DNA of 10,892 nt from contig JAPUIL010000455.1 of the NCBI GenBank assembly GCA_027297085.1, forward strand, positions 1 through 10,892. The letters are read 5' to 3'. Source of the DNA: Verrucomicrobiota bacterium (GTDB taxonomy: Bacteria; Verrucomicrobiota; Verrucomicrobiia; Opitutales; UBA2995). Positions 1-7,018 of this stretch are shown here, one piece after another (the stretch's first letter is position 1; each line of letters starts with the position of its first letter). The translations under genes and the position numbers were made by a program. The notes beneath the pieces were generated by a model that worked only from the letters and a program-made list of their open reading frames with translations, did no database searches and was not told where the DNA came from.

Positions 1-1
1 T

Positions 2-73
2 TATCGCAGCTCAGGTTGGATTCGAGTTTTGACCGGGAAGATTAAGAACACTGAGTTTGTTTATAAGCATTGA
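2..73 (+). CDS. Possible 3' end of an upstream gene (partial)
   Basis: Two readings of the left edge could each be the tail of a gene that starts outside the window. Frame 2 gives 23 residues (YRSSGWIRVLTGKI and on) to a TGA at 71-73. Frame 3 gives IAAQVGFEF and a TGA at 30-32; the alternating hydrophobic residues and final Phe resemble the last strand of an outer-membrane beta-barrel. The sequence here cannot decide between them, and neither is certain to be coding. The stretch from 74 to 152 is AT-rich and holds no convincing promoter that I could pick. Confidence 0.25.
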   Translation, partial: YRSSGWIRVLTGKIKNTEFVYKH

Positions 74-153
74 AATAAGTTAAGGAATTGTTAACTCTTT
101 ACTGGTAAATCTTGTTCAGCTGAAAAATAGGCCACAACTAAAATAACAAACTG

Positions 154-160
154 AAAGGAG
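154..160 (+). promoter_or_regulatory. Ribosome binding site of the PepSY-like gene
   Basis: AAAGGAG lies about 5 bases before the ATG at 166. It is the clearest Shine-Dalgarno sequence in the left part of the window and supports ATG 166 over the in-frame ATG two codons later. Confidence 0.7.
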
Positions 161-165
161 TTGAA

Positions 166-468
166 ATGAAAATGGTAACACTGTTTAACCGGATTCTAAT
201 TATTTCCATAACCACCTCTGCTACCGTGCTTTCAATCTCTGCGGAAGAAAAAGATATCCCCCTGACAGAAGTCCCGGAAGCGGTGCTAAAAACGGCCAAA
301 GCAGAAGTGCCAGGTATAAAACTGCTGGAGGCTGAGGTCGAAGAAGAAAACGGAGTAACCGTTTACGAGTTGGAAGGCGTAAAGGAGGGTTTCGAATATG
401 AGCTGGAGATATCAAAAGACGGCAAACTTTTGGAACTCACCAAGGAGAGAAAGAAAGAAAACGAATAG
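166..468 (+). CDS. Secreted small PepSY-like domain protein
   Basis: A 100-residue protein with an apparent signal peptide: a short basic start, a hydrophobic core at about residues 9-24, and a likely cleavage site after Ala26 (SISA before EEKD). The mature part is very acidic and short. Its pattern (LTEVPEAVLKTAKAEVPG, then a central YELEG and a final DGKLLEL strand) matches the single helix plus beta-sheet of PepSY-like or BLIP-like periplasmic proteins. Known members bind or inhibit secreted enzymes or have no known role, and nothing nearby names a partner. The start is fixed by a good ribosome binding site. It appears to be a single gene, since the next confident gene starts about 415 bases later. 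The fold assignment is moderately sure; the function is unknown. Confidence 0.75.
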   Translation: MKMVTLFNRILIISITTSATVLSISAEEKDIPLTEVPEAVLKTAKAEVPGIKLLEAEVEEENGVTVYELEGVKEGFEYELEISKDGKLLELTKERKKENE

Positions 469-515
469 GCCTTACGAGTGAAAAAGGATTAGCGCTCAAT
501 GCTTATATCCAGTCT

Positions 516-743
516 ATGCTTGTTTACTTCACCGGGGAGGGAAACCCGCCGGAGGTGCTTTTAAAGCTTAAGCTCCGGGAGCTGATAACCGGTCTTCTAG
601 TAAGGAACGAGAACACGGAGGTTCAATTCGATTGCGGTACAGCGAACTTGGAAACGGGTGCGGAAATTCAGGTGGATTTCAATGCAGTGACGAACGGAAA
701 CATTCCTGAAAACGACGAGACAGCCTACTCCCGGGGTCGCTAG
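516..743 (+). CDS. Doubtful small ORF or gene remnant, unknown function
   Basis: A 75-codon open frame without a recognisable ribosome binding site before the ATG, and with the frame also open upstream of it. The middle (TEVQFDCGTANLETGAEIQV) reads like natural beta-rich protein, with one Cys and no signal peptide or membrane segment. The first third, however, lies over a run of palindromes (532-583) that may be non-coding. It could be the remains of an older gene or a chance frame. I do not recognise a family. The rest of the 469-884 gap holds only the candidate promoter of the next gene. Confidence 0.22.
   Translation: MLVYFTGEGNPPEVLLKLKLRELITGLLVRNENTEVQFDCGTANLETGAEIQVDFNAVTNGNIPENDETAYSRGR
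532..583. repeat. Cluster of short palindromes
   Basis: Several perfect inverted repeats are packed here: CCGG (532-535) with CCGG (549-552) enclosing GGG-AAA-CCC (539-547); the 10-base palindrome AGCTTAAGCT (565-574); and AGCTCC-G-GGAGCT (571-583). They could fold into small hairpins in DNA or RNA. Whether this is a repeat family present elsewhere in the genome cannot be told from one copy. Confidence 0.4.
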
Positions 744-800
744 CGAGGGTTAATTCTGAAGAGTGAAGATTGCGGATATCCCCAATCCACAGCACCATAT

Positions 801-829
801 TTGATTGAACGACTCCGACTTTCTAAAGT
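801..829 (+). promoter_or_regulatory. Candidate sigma-70-type promoter of the FMN reductase gene
   Basis: TTGATT at 801-806 and TAAAGT at 824-829 are separated by exactly 17 bases. Each box matches four of six bases of the housekeeping consensus. A start site near 836 would give a leader of about 50 bases before the ATG at 885. It was judged by eye only, and the boxes are moderate. Confidence 0.35.
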
Positions 830-884
830 TTTTTATTGAATAAGTAAGGTCTCTGGAATTTCCTCGACCAAACCAAGAAAACAG

Positions 885-1394
885 ATGCCACATTTCTTAT
901 TCATCAGCGCTACCAATGGTAGCAATTTACAATTGACTGAACTTCTGACCGAATTCGCGGAGGAATTGGGAGCCACCACCGAAATTGTCAAACTTGAAGA
1001 CCTGGACATGCCGCTTTACACCCCTTCCGAGAAAGAAGCTTCCGGAGTTCCCGAAGTCGCGAATGACCTAACTCAACAGTTTATAAAGGCCGATGCCTTG
1101 ATTTTGTTGGCTCCGGAATACAATGGCAGCATTCCTCCGGTAGTGACTAACGCCATCGCCTGGATGAGTGTAGCAGGCGACGATTTTCGCGCAGCGTTTA
1201 ATGGTCGTTTTGCAGTAGTGGGTACGCACAGTGGCGGAGGCGGTTTTAAAGTCGTGGAAGCATTAAGATCTCAACTTAATCACCTGGGCATGATCGTGCT
1301 TGCCCGGACCTTTACCACCAGTTTTAGCAAACAACAAAATCCGGATTCCGCACGAGCCATTTTCAAGCAGCTTGTTGAGCTCACAGATAAATAG
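885..1394 (+). CDS. NAD(P)H-dependent FMN reductase family protein
   Basis: A 169-residue flavodoxin-fold protein of the NADPH-dependent FMN reductase family (azoreductase and chromate/quinone reductase relatives), probably cytoplasmic. The key signature is the LAPEYNGSIPPVVTNAI stretch at about residues 74-90, which forms the flavin-binding loop and helix in this family. An N-terminal beta strand is followed by a phosphate loop (ISATNGSN, about residues 7-14), and a glycine-rich GTHSGGGG lies near residues 113-120. Length is normal for the family and the frame is clean. It would pass two electrons from NAD(P)H to flavin and on to quinones or other acceptors; the natural substrate cannot be read from the sequence. 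The ribosome binding site is weak (AAGAAAACAG before ATG). It seems to be transcribed alone from its own promoter, and its downstream neighbour is a dead gene. Confidence 0.9.
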   Translation: MPHFLFISATNGSNLQLTELLTEFAEELGATTEIVKLEDLDMPLYTPSEKEASGVPEVANDLTQQFIKADALILLAPEYNGSIPPVVTNAIAWMSVAGDDFRAAFNGRFAVVGTHSGGGGFKVVEALRSQLNHLGMIVLARTFTTSFSKQQNPDSARAIFKQLVELTDK

Positions 1395-1697
1395 TGTCCA
1401 TTCAGCTTCAGCAGGATTGCAGTACCGGATTGTCCAAAAATATTTAAAGTTTAACTGATGTGGGGCGTAGTCAAACCTCCATGCATAGCGTACTCGCACT
1501 GCTTGATCCTTTAACAAGCTGCCTCTCTTATTACGCTCTATGCACCGCATTGTCTTACCCAACACCGACGTCGCTGTTTCCCCGCTTTGCCTCGGATTAG
1601 CTTCGTTGGGTGTATAAAATACCGAAGAAGAGGCTTTTGATCTCATGGATTGCTTCGCTGACAAAGGCGGCAACTTCCTCGATACCGCCAGAGTCTA

Positions 1698-1712
1698 CCC
1701 AAACGTTTCAAA
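1698..1712 (+). repeat. Left terminal inverted repeat of the 292-bp element
   Basis: CCCAAACGTTTCAAA. It pairs with the right end at 1975-1989 except at two adjacent positions (AC here, GT in the complement of the right end). Confidence 0.8.
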
Positions 1713-1974
1713 CGCCTTCGGAAGTGCAAGCAGTAAATAGTTAAAATACAGTGTGTTATGGAAATTGGTATAGATTTTGGAAACCTCACAAAAAGTTACG
1801 TTTCAAAAATGCACTTGTTATTTTCGCTTCGCTGTCGCCAGGGCTCGGTACGAAGGCTAAAACCGACATGCACGAAGAGCTGTGTTCCAGCCCGCAACCC
1901 GCTTGGTCACGTAGTTCTCTACGCTCCCGCGCTTGCTTGCAGACTGCGCCTTGCTCTTCATCACATCTCGATTT

Positions 1975-1989
1975 TTTGAAACACTTGGG
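1975..1989 (-). repeat. Right terminal inverted repeat of the 292-bp element
   Basis: TTTGAAACACTTGGG, whose reverse complement CCCAAGTGTTTCAAA matches the left end at 13 of 15 positions. It is followed directly by the second TCTA copy. Confidence 0.8.
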
Positions 1990-2846
1990 TCTATTCAAAC
2001 TGGGTGCCGGGTGAACGACACCGTAGCGAAAGAATCTTGGGAGACTGGCTACAGAAACGCGGCTTTCGCGATCAGGTGGTCCTGGCGACGAAGGGTGGCC
2101 ACCGTGATCAAGTGGATCAATCTCTGCGTGTTACTCCAGAGAAAATTTCAAAAGATTTGGCAGACAGCCTGCTTAAACTTCGCGTCGACTACATCGACTT
2201 ATACTACCTGCACCGCGATGATCCATCAATCCCGGTTTCGGAAATCATTGATTACCTTAATGATGAAATAGCATCGGGAAAAATTCGTTACTTTGGTTCC
2301 TCCAATTAGTCTCCGGAGCGACTAGCGGAAGCAAACAACTACGCGGCGGCGAGCGGGAAACAGGGCTTTGTGGCAAATCAACCACTCTGGAGTCTTGGCT
2401 CGCGGAATATAACCCCGCCCGCCGATCCCACTTTGTTGCGACTTGATCAAAAAACGTACGCCTACCACACAAAAGCTCAAATTGCGTTGATCCCCTACTC
2501 ATCTCAAGCTGGTGGATATTTCTCTAAATTTGCTGAGAGCGGGACACCTACTTCCTTCACTGAATCACCTCTGCATTGTCCCGAGAATCAGGCAATTGCC
2601 GGCAAGCTAAAGTTGCTTTCCGAAGCCATCGGCATAGAAATCGCCCACCTTGTGGTAGCGTACCTTTTCCATCGTCCATTTCCGGTTGTTCCTATCGTAG
2701 GCTGCCGAATAGCAAGTCAAATGGAGGATAGTTTCAAGAGTCTCGATATTCAGCTATCGATAGAAGTAATCGAAGAACTCCACAACCTGGATCCTTGGTA
2801 AAAATAAGCAAATCGCTTCGGTTCAAAACCCGTCACCATAGTATTT

Positions 2847-4240
2847 TTAAAAATCCAACTCAACCGATTGGCCCTCCTTGGGCACTGTGACTCTCCAGTG
2901 CAAATATTTGCGGATCTGTTCTGCCAGTGCTTCTCGTGGACCATCTTCCCCATGAACCAGGAACACATGCTCTGGCTTCCGATTGAATCCGAGCAACCAG
3001 GCAAGAATTTCTTGATAATCAGCATGTCCTTAAAATCCGGATACATATTCTATATCCGCATTTACCGGAATCATCTCACCAAACATCTTCAACTCCTTAG
3101 CGCCGCCGAGTAGATGCCGGCCTCTGGAACCCTCGGCCTGATAGCCCACAAAGAGGATGGTGTTTTTATCATAGGGCAAGCGTTCTCGAAGATGATGCAG
3201 GACTCGCCCTCCTGTTGCCATACCACTCGCGGATATGATGATTCCCTGCTCACACGCATTATTAATAGCAATACTCTGATCACGCTTTGGACAGAGTTTC
3301 AGTTTCCTGGGCCGAAATAATTGCGTCCCAGCGATATGCAATTTCCGGCAGCTCAAATTCAAGTCGCGGATGTGGCTGCGATGCACTTCCAAAGCTTTGA
3401 GGGCCATAGGTGAATCCACATAAATGGGCACCTCCGGTAACAATCCTTGTTCCTCCATTTCCCTTATCATAAATAGTAAGGTCTGTGTCCTGCCCACCGA
3501 GAAAGCTGGAATGATTACCATGCCTCCACGATTAAAGGGTTTTTAGCGATATCGATGAATTTTTTTCTCGGATCCATATCTTCGTGTAGACGATCTCCAT
3601 AAGTAGATTCGAGAACGAGGTAATCGACGTTGTGGGCTTGAACAGGCGCACGAAGCACTGAATCAAAAGGCCGGCCCAAGTCGCCGCTGAAAACGATTTT
3701 TCGGAAGCCATCACCTCTTTTAGTTTTTAAGTCTAAGAACGCAGACCCCAAAATATGCCCGGCATCCCGATACTTTCCTCGCAAACCTTCCGCCGGGTAA
3801 AAGTGCTGACCGTATTCCACAGGGCTCAGCAAAGGAAACACATCCTGCGCATCTTCCTCTGTAAAGAGTGCCTTGGCGGGATTGTGTTTTGAATATCCCT
3901 TTTTATTGGCGTATCGTGCCTCCTCCTCCTGCAAGTGACCGGTGTCCGGAAGAAGAATCTCTACCAGGTCTGAAGTTGCTCGTGTGCAGTGGATGGGGCC
4001 TCGAAATCCGTCCTTAACCAATCGGGGGAGATAACCAGTATGATCGATGTGGGCATGCGTTAAAATAGTCTCATCGATGAGAGTGGGCGACACCGGGAAC
4101 GCATCCCAATTTTTAAGCCGATTAGCTTTAACTCCTTGAAATAAACCGCAATCAATAAGCAGGCGTTTGCCGTGCGTCTCCAGTAAATGCCGGGAACCGG
4201 TAACAGTTCCAGCAGCCCCGAGAAAAGTAAGTTTAGCCAT
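2847..4240 (-). pseudogene. MBL-fold/beta-CASP ribonuclease-like pseudogene
   Basis: Three pieces, read in order on the minus strand, make one protein of about 464 residues of the metallo-beta-lactamase/beta-CASP RNA-processing family. Piece one (4240-3515) has the zinc motifs HAHIDH (residues 62-67), DAGHILGS (His162), SGDLG (Asp187) and the beta-CASP start ESTYGD (from residue 211). Piece two continues one frame back (MVIIPAFSVGRTQ, then SGMATGGR and GYQAEGSRGR) to a TAA at 3030-3032. Piece three, in the same frame, is GHADYQEILAWLL to ELDF, ending at 2847. The TAA stands where the family has Ser in SGFSGHAD, so a TCA to TAA change is likely. The frameshift lies near 3530-3555. Without the last piece, the GHAD motif, which supplies a conserved metal-site His, is lost. 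A sequencing error cannot be excluded, but two lesions favour real decay. AGGAG lies 12 bases before the start. Confidence 0.88.
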
Positions 4241-4265
4241 ATGAAATTCAATCTCCTAAGAGAAG

Positions 4266-4293
4266 AATGTAGTCTCAGGAATCCTGATACCAA
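4266..4293 (-). promoter_or_regulatory. Candidate promoter with a palindromic operator, upstream of the MBL pseudogene
   Basis: On the minus strand, TTGGTA (4293-4288) and TACATT (4271-4266) are 16 bases apart, each matching four of six consensus bases. The spacer contains a perfect 13-base palindrome, TCAGGA-A-TCCTGA (4275-4287), in the place where a repressor would block polymerase. The ATG at 4240 is about 20 bases below the expected start site. This is by eye only; the palindrome is certain, the promoter is not. Confidence 0.35.
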
Positions 4294-4304
4294 ACGCAAG
4301 AATC

Positions 4305-4329
4305 GAAAAAGCGGAGAGCCACGCTCTCT
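4305..4329 (-). terminator. Intrinsic terminator of the sigma/VWA operon
   Basis: On the minus strand, a hairpin AGAGAGC-GTG-GCTCTCC (seven pairs including one G-U, loop of three) is followed by GCTTTTTCG. It begins 30 bases after the stop codon of the VWA gene and separates it from the MBL pseudogene on the same strand. Confidence 0.7.
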
Positions 4330-4358
4330 ACATTTTAGCAGCTCCCCCTCAAGACCTG

Positions 4359-6317
4359 TTAGCCATCAGCGGCAGGATGATCGAAATAGGTGATTGCTTC
4401 TGCTTGCTCAACCATCTCCACGAATGTGGACCTATAACCACCCTCGTTATGACCCAGGGCATTGCGTGCAGTAGATAGGACCCAGTCAAATGTAACATCC
4501 CCTTTATATTGGGAGTTCCTTAGAAGCTGACCAAACCCTGCAACCGCAGCTGCAAATCTGAAATCGCTGGATGCTTCCTCGAAAGGCACAAGCTTGTCAG
4601 CGAGTGGCACTTCTATAGGCTCCGCCTCGCTACCGTTGGGATGTTGATAGTATACTCTTACTGTAACAATATCGGACACGTTTGCCCCTCTTGTATCCGC
4701 ATTTGTGGCCGCAAAAGAGGAGCCTTCCGAGGTTGGATCGTTAGCAACATCCGCAGGTATCAATTCGAATAAGGCGGTTACCGATTGTCCTGCCGGCTGG
4801 ATCTTGCTTCTGAGGAGTGGCATTCCCTCCGACCTGCCCAGGGTAGCCTTAATACCAGCCTCGTAGCCAATGAGTCGGTATGCATCCACATGAGATGGAT
4901 TAAAATCTACTTCTACCGTAACATCTCGCGCTATGGTGATGATAGAACCGGAAACCTGGCCGGCAAATAATTGATCTGAATCGGCGAGTGAATCGATGTA
5001 AGCATATTGCCCGTTTCCCATTCGCGCCAGTGCCGCCATGGGTGAACTGACACCACGGTCCATAGCGAAGCCGTATGCCGATAAAGAAATCCCGCTGTTG
5101 GCTTGACGGGCTATCAGTCTGTTCAGGTATTTCGGATCGGGTATTCCGAGCGAAAAGTCCCCATCGCTGCAAACGATCACCCGATTGTTTCCCCCCTCAA
5201 TAAATGCACCTTTTGCTATGGCATAAGCTTCCACAATACCGGTTTGCATGCGAGAGGTGCCTCCTGGTTGCAGGCTTTTTAATCCTCTCTCGATACGCGG
5301 ACCATTCACGACCATGGTGGACGGCAGTACCACTTCAGTTGCTCCCCCATAAGTGACAATGGCTACCCGTTCATGGGCCCTCAGCTTTCCAAGCAATTTT
5401 TGAATGCCTGCTTTGACAAGAGGCAGTTTGTTTTTCTCATCCATCGATCCACTCACATCGACGAGGAACACAAGATTACTATCAACCCGGGAATCCCAGG
5501 GGATTTCATATCCCTGTACTCCTACTCTTAACAGAGTATGTCCATTCATCCATGGTGAGATGGCTTGTTCCAAATGTACGGCAAACGGTTCCTCAAGTGA
5601 TGCGGGTGATGGATACTCGTACTGAAATGAATTCACCAAAGATTCGATATGGATATCCCAGGGAGCAGGAAGTCGCCCACGATTCAAAGCTACTTCCAAC
5701 TGAGAAAATGGATGTAAGGAGGCCTCCAGCGGAAATCCCGAAAGCGGATCAGAAAAAGAATCAACAATCGGAGACTCCGAATATTTCAGCTCATTCAATT
5801 CCATACCATAGCCCAGGTATGAGCCATTGTCCCGCCACCAGAGAGATCTTTCCTTCCACTTCGGAGATCGAGGGGGATCAAGGTCATTTTCCCAATTGCC
5901 GGTGAGAAGTTCGGAAGTTTCCGCCACAGTTGAAGAGATCCACCCAACGGGAAGCGGACGAGAGGTTGCGCCGTTATCCACGCCCGGCACTACCTTATTC
6001 AAGATCATCAAACAGGCACCGAGCATTAAAAAAGCAGCGATACTGGACAACAAGGGCATCCACTCGGATTTAAAGCTGTGGCCCTCAAAAATGAGAATGG
6101 ACTGGGCCTCTGCTTTTGTAAACGCCGGAAAAAACAAAGGATCGCCCAACTCCTTTTGATAGGCCACCGTCAAACCGTTCTGTAGTTGCCGTATTTCGTC
6201 GGAGAAAGTCCGCAAATCCTTGTCGTTGCGGAGCGCCTCCTCAATTTCCTGACAGTTGCCGGGATCTCTAATTTCGCCTAATATGTAGGCGGTTAATCGT
6301 GTTTCGTCCGTTTTCAT
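4359..6317 (-). CDS. Membrane-anchored VWA-domain protein, YfbK type, with anti-sigma-like N-terminus
   Basis: A 652-residue protein. Residues 1-55 (LTAYILGEIRDPGNC, then EIEEALRNDKDLRTFSDEI) resemble the helical anti-sigma-like segment found at the start of such proteins, without the zinc HxxxCxxC motif. One membrane helix spans about 86-106, so the rest is probably outside the cytoplasm. Residues 185-235 match the region that precedes the VWA domain in YfbK-type proteins (VDSFSDPLSGF, ALNRGRLPAPWDIHIESLVN). The VWA domain covers about 280-450 with an intact metal site: DVSGS (Asp287, Ser289, Ser291), Thr354 and Asp385. Residues 460-640 fit the DUF3520/YfbK C-terminal region (AYRLIGYEAGIKAT), but the acidic stretch usual after it looks replaced. 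Its ATG overlaps the sigma factor stop (TAATG), which implies translational coupling. Most likely it restrains that sigma factor and releases it on an external cue; this role is inferred. Confidence 0.88.
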   Translation of the reverse strand: MKTDETRLTAYILGEIRDPGNCQEIEEALRNDKDLRTFSDEIRQLQNGLTVAYQKELGDPLFFPAFTKAEAQSILIFEGHSFKSEWMPLLSSIAAFLMLGACLMILNKVVPGVDNGATSRPLPVGWISSTVAETSELLTGNWENDLDPPRSPKWKERSLWWRDNGSYLGYGMELNELKYSESPIVDSFSDPLSGFPLEASLHPFSQLEVALNRGRLPAPWDIHIESLVNSFQYEYPSPASLEEPFAVHLEQAISPWMNGHTLLRVGVQGYEIPWDSRVDSNLVFLVDVSGSMDEKNKLPLVKAGIQKLLGKLRAHERVAIVTYGGATEVVLPSTMVVNGPRIERGLKSLQPGGTSRMQTGIVEAYAIAKGAFIEGGNNRVIVCSDGDFSLGIPDPKYLNRLIARQANSGISLSAYGFAMDRGVSSPMAALARMGNGQYAYIDSLADSDQLFAGQVSGSIITIARDVTVEVDFNPSHVDAYRLIGYEAGIKATLGRSEGMPLLRSKIQPAGQSVTALFELIPADVANDPTSEGSSFAATNADTRGANVSDIVTVRVYYQHPNGSEAEPIEVPLADKLVPFEEASSDFRFAAAVAGFGQLLRNSQYKGDVTFDWVLSTARNALGHNEGGYRSTFVEMVEQAEAITYFDHPAADG

Positions 6318-6859
6318 TATTGAAGTTCACTAAAGGGTGCAGGGTCTGATTCTGAGACCAGTGTTTTAAGTCTCTTCAATCCGTGGTGGAGAATCACACC
6401 AACCAGGTTTACTGATTTACCGGTGATCTCGGAGATCTCCTTGTAGGATAGACCACCTTGAAATTTTAAGCGCAGCACCTCCTGCTGGGCAGGAGTCAAA
6501 AGATCCACGTATGCCAGGAGAGTTTTGGACAAATCATGCTGCTCCGCCACCTGCCGAGGATGCGGGCGGTCCGACGATTTTTGCTCCAATATCGTACTAT
6601 CAATGATGCTCATACGACCTTCCTTGCGGACTATGTCCAGTATGCGAGAGCGGCACACGCGTAGTAACCATGGTTTGACATGGGATTCAATTTTACGGCG
6701 ATCCTGTTTGAGTAAGCGTACATATGTTTCTTGAACGGCATCTTCCGCTCTCTCACGATTCCGACACATCCCGTAAGCATATCTGGAGAGGGCTTCGTGG
6801 TGACATTCGGCCACTTCTTTAGCCCACTGGAGGTGTTCTGAGGATGGCGACTGGAGCAT
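6317..6859 (-). CDS. RNA polymerase ECF-type sigma factor
   Basis: A 180-residue two-domain sigma factor. Region 2 spans about residues 18-82, with the core-binding/-10 signature AEDAVQETYVRLL (38-50) and the WLLRVCRSRILDIVRK helix (64-79). A linker of about 35 residues follows. Region 4 is at about 121-165 (LTPAQQEVLRLKFQGGLSYK then EISEITG), the helix-turn-helix that reads the -35 box. There is no region 1.1 or 3, as expected for group 4 sigma factors, and the length is normal. It directs RNA polymerase to a small regulon, often including its own operon. It is the first gene of a two-gene operon with the VWA protein, with stop and start overlapping by one base. The ATG lacks a strong ribosome binding site; an AGAGG lies about 24 bases upstream, which is too far. 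The leader at 6860-6960 is AT-rich and I could not pick a convincing promoter. Confidence 0.92.
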   Translation of the reverse strand: MLQSPSSEHLQWAKEVAECHHEALSRYAYGMCRNRERAEDAVQETYVRLLKQDRRKIESHVKPWLLRVCRSRILDIVRKEGRMSIIDSTILEQKSSDRPHPRQVAEQHDLSKTLLAYVDLLTPAQQEVLRLKFQGGLSYKEISEITGKSVNLVGVILHHGLKRLKTLVSESDPAPFSELQ

Positions 6860-6964
6860 TAGATAACCGGCTGGTTAGTACCTCTTACCCTATAAACGAA
6901 CCCATAGGAGATATATTAATCCAAACCTAAAAGTTTTTTCTAATACCTTAGACCATCTCCAGGT

Positions 6965-6987
6965 AAAAAGGCTCAAAAAAATAAGCC
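6965..6987 (-). terminator. Probable intrinsic terminator of the cyclic-nucleotide-binding gene
   Basis: On the minus strand, GGCTTA-TTTTTT-TGAGCC (five Watson-Crick pairs plus one T-G) is followed by TTTTTACC. It lies about 30 bases past the stop of the gene at 7019-7531 and before the sigma factor leader. The stem is short, so read-through is possible. Confidence 0.5.
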
Positions 6988-7018
6988 CAAACCATTATTT
7001 ATAGGAAGCTGTGGCTGG

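Larger units (their letters stand above)
1698..1989. mobile_element. MITE-like non-autonomous element, 292 bp
   Basis: The ends are inverted repeats: CCCAAACGTTTCAAA at 1698-1712 and TTTGAAACACTTGGG at 1975-1989, identical at 13 of 15 positions when one is reverse-complemented. The element is flanked on both sides by TCTA (1694-1697 and 1990-1993), as expected for a 4-base target duplication. It has no credible coding sequence; its open frames are short and unlike any protein I know. It has an inner hairpin, CGTAG-TTCT-CTACG (1910-1923). This is the structure of a miniature inverted-repeat element moved by a transposase encoded elsewhere. The family is not assigned. The boundary could shift by one or two bases, because the inverted repeat extends one base into the duplication. 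Confidence 0.8.
1540..2801 (+). pseudogene. Aldo/keto reductase pseudogene, interrupted by a mobile element
   Basis: Once repaired, this reads as one protein of about 320 residues of the aldo/keto reductase family (an NADPH-dependent TIM barrel). The N-terminal part at 1540-1697 runs from MHRIVLPNTDVAVSPLCLGL to FLDTARVY. The rest resumes at 1994 as SNWVPGERHRSERILGDWL and ends in LHNLDPW at 2801. The usual catalytic tetrad is visible in the repaired numbering: Asp48, Tyr53, Lys86 (ATKGGH) and His126 (YLHRDD). Three lesions break it: TAA at 1615-1617 (LGV-stop-NTEEEAF), a 292-bp insertion at the Tyr53 codon, and TAG at 2307-2309 (FGSSN-stop-SPERLAEAN, probably once Trp). No ribosome binding site is evident. 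Deleting the insert plus one TCTA copy restores the frame exactly. Internal frames in this span are fragments and not genes. Confidence 0.93.

Noticed and set aside
1263..1673. 136-codon minus-strand frame
   Set aside because: It runs antisense to the clear FMN reductase and to the start of the reductase pseudogene, and has no family resemblance.
1693..2000. 12-base imperfect direct repeat GTCTAYYCAAAC at both ends of the insertion, as a long target duplication
   Set aside because: Only TCTA is identical and adjacent to both inverted ends. The further similarity on the left (CCCAAAC) is part of the element's own end, and the 4-base duplication alone restores the frame.
1751..2271. Several overlapping open frames on both strands around the insertion
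   Set aside because: They lie inside or across the ends of the 292-bp element and mix element and reductase sequence in wrong frames. None has a ribosome binding site or a recognisable protein pattern.
2004..2801. Two separate small reductase genes (2004-2309 and 2370-2801)
   Set aside because: They are consecutive parts of the same frame, split only by TAG at 2307-2309, and together with 1540-1697 they make one family-length protein.
4785..6159. Plus-strand open frames of 60-117 codons under the VWA gene
   Set aside because: They are antisense to a long, well-supported coding region and look like composition-driven shadows.
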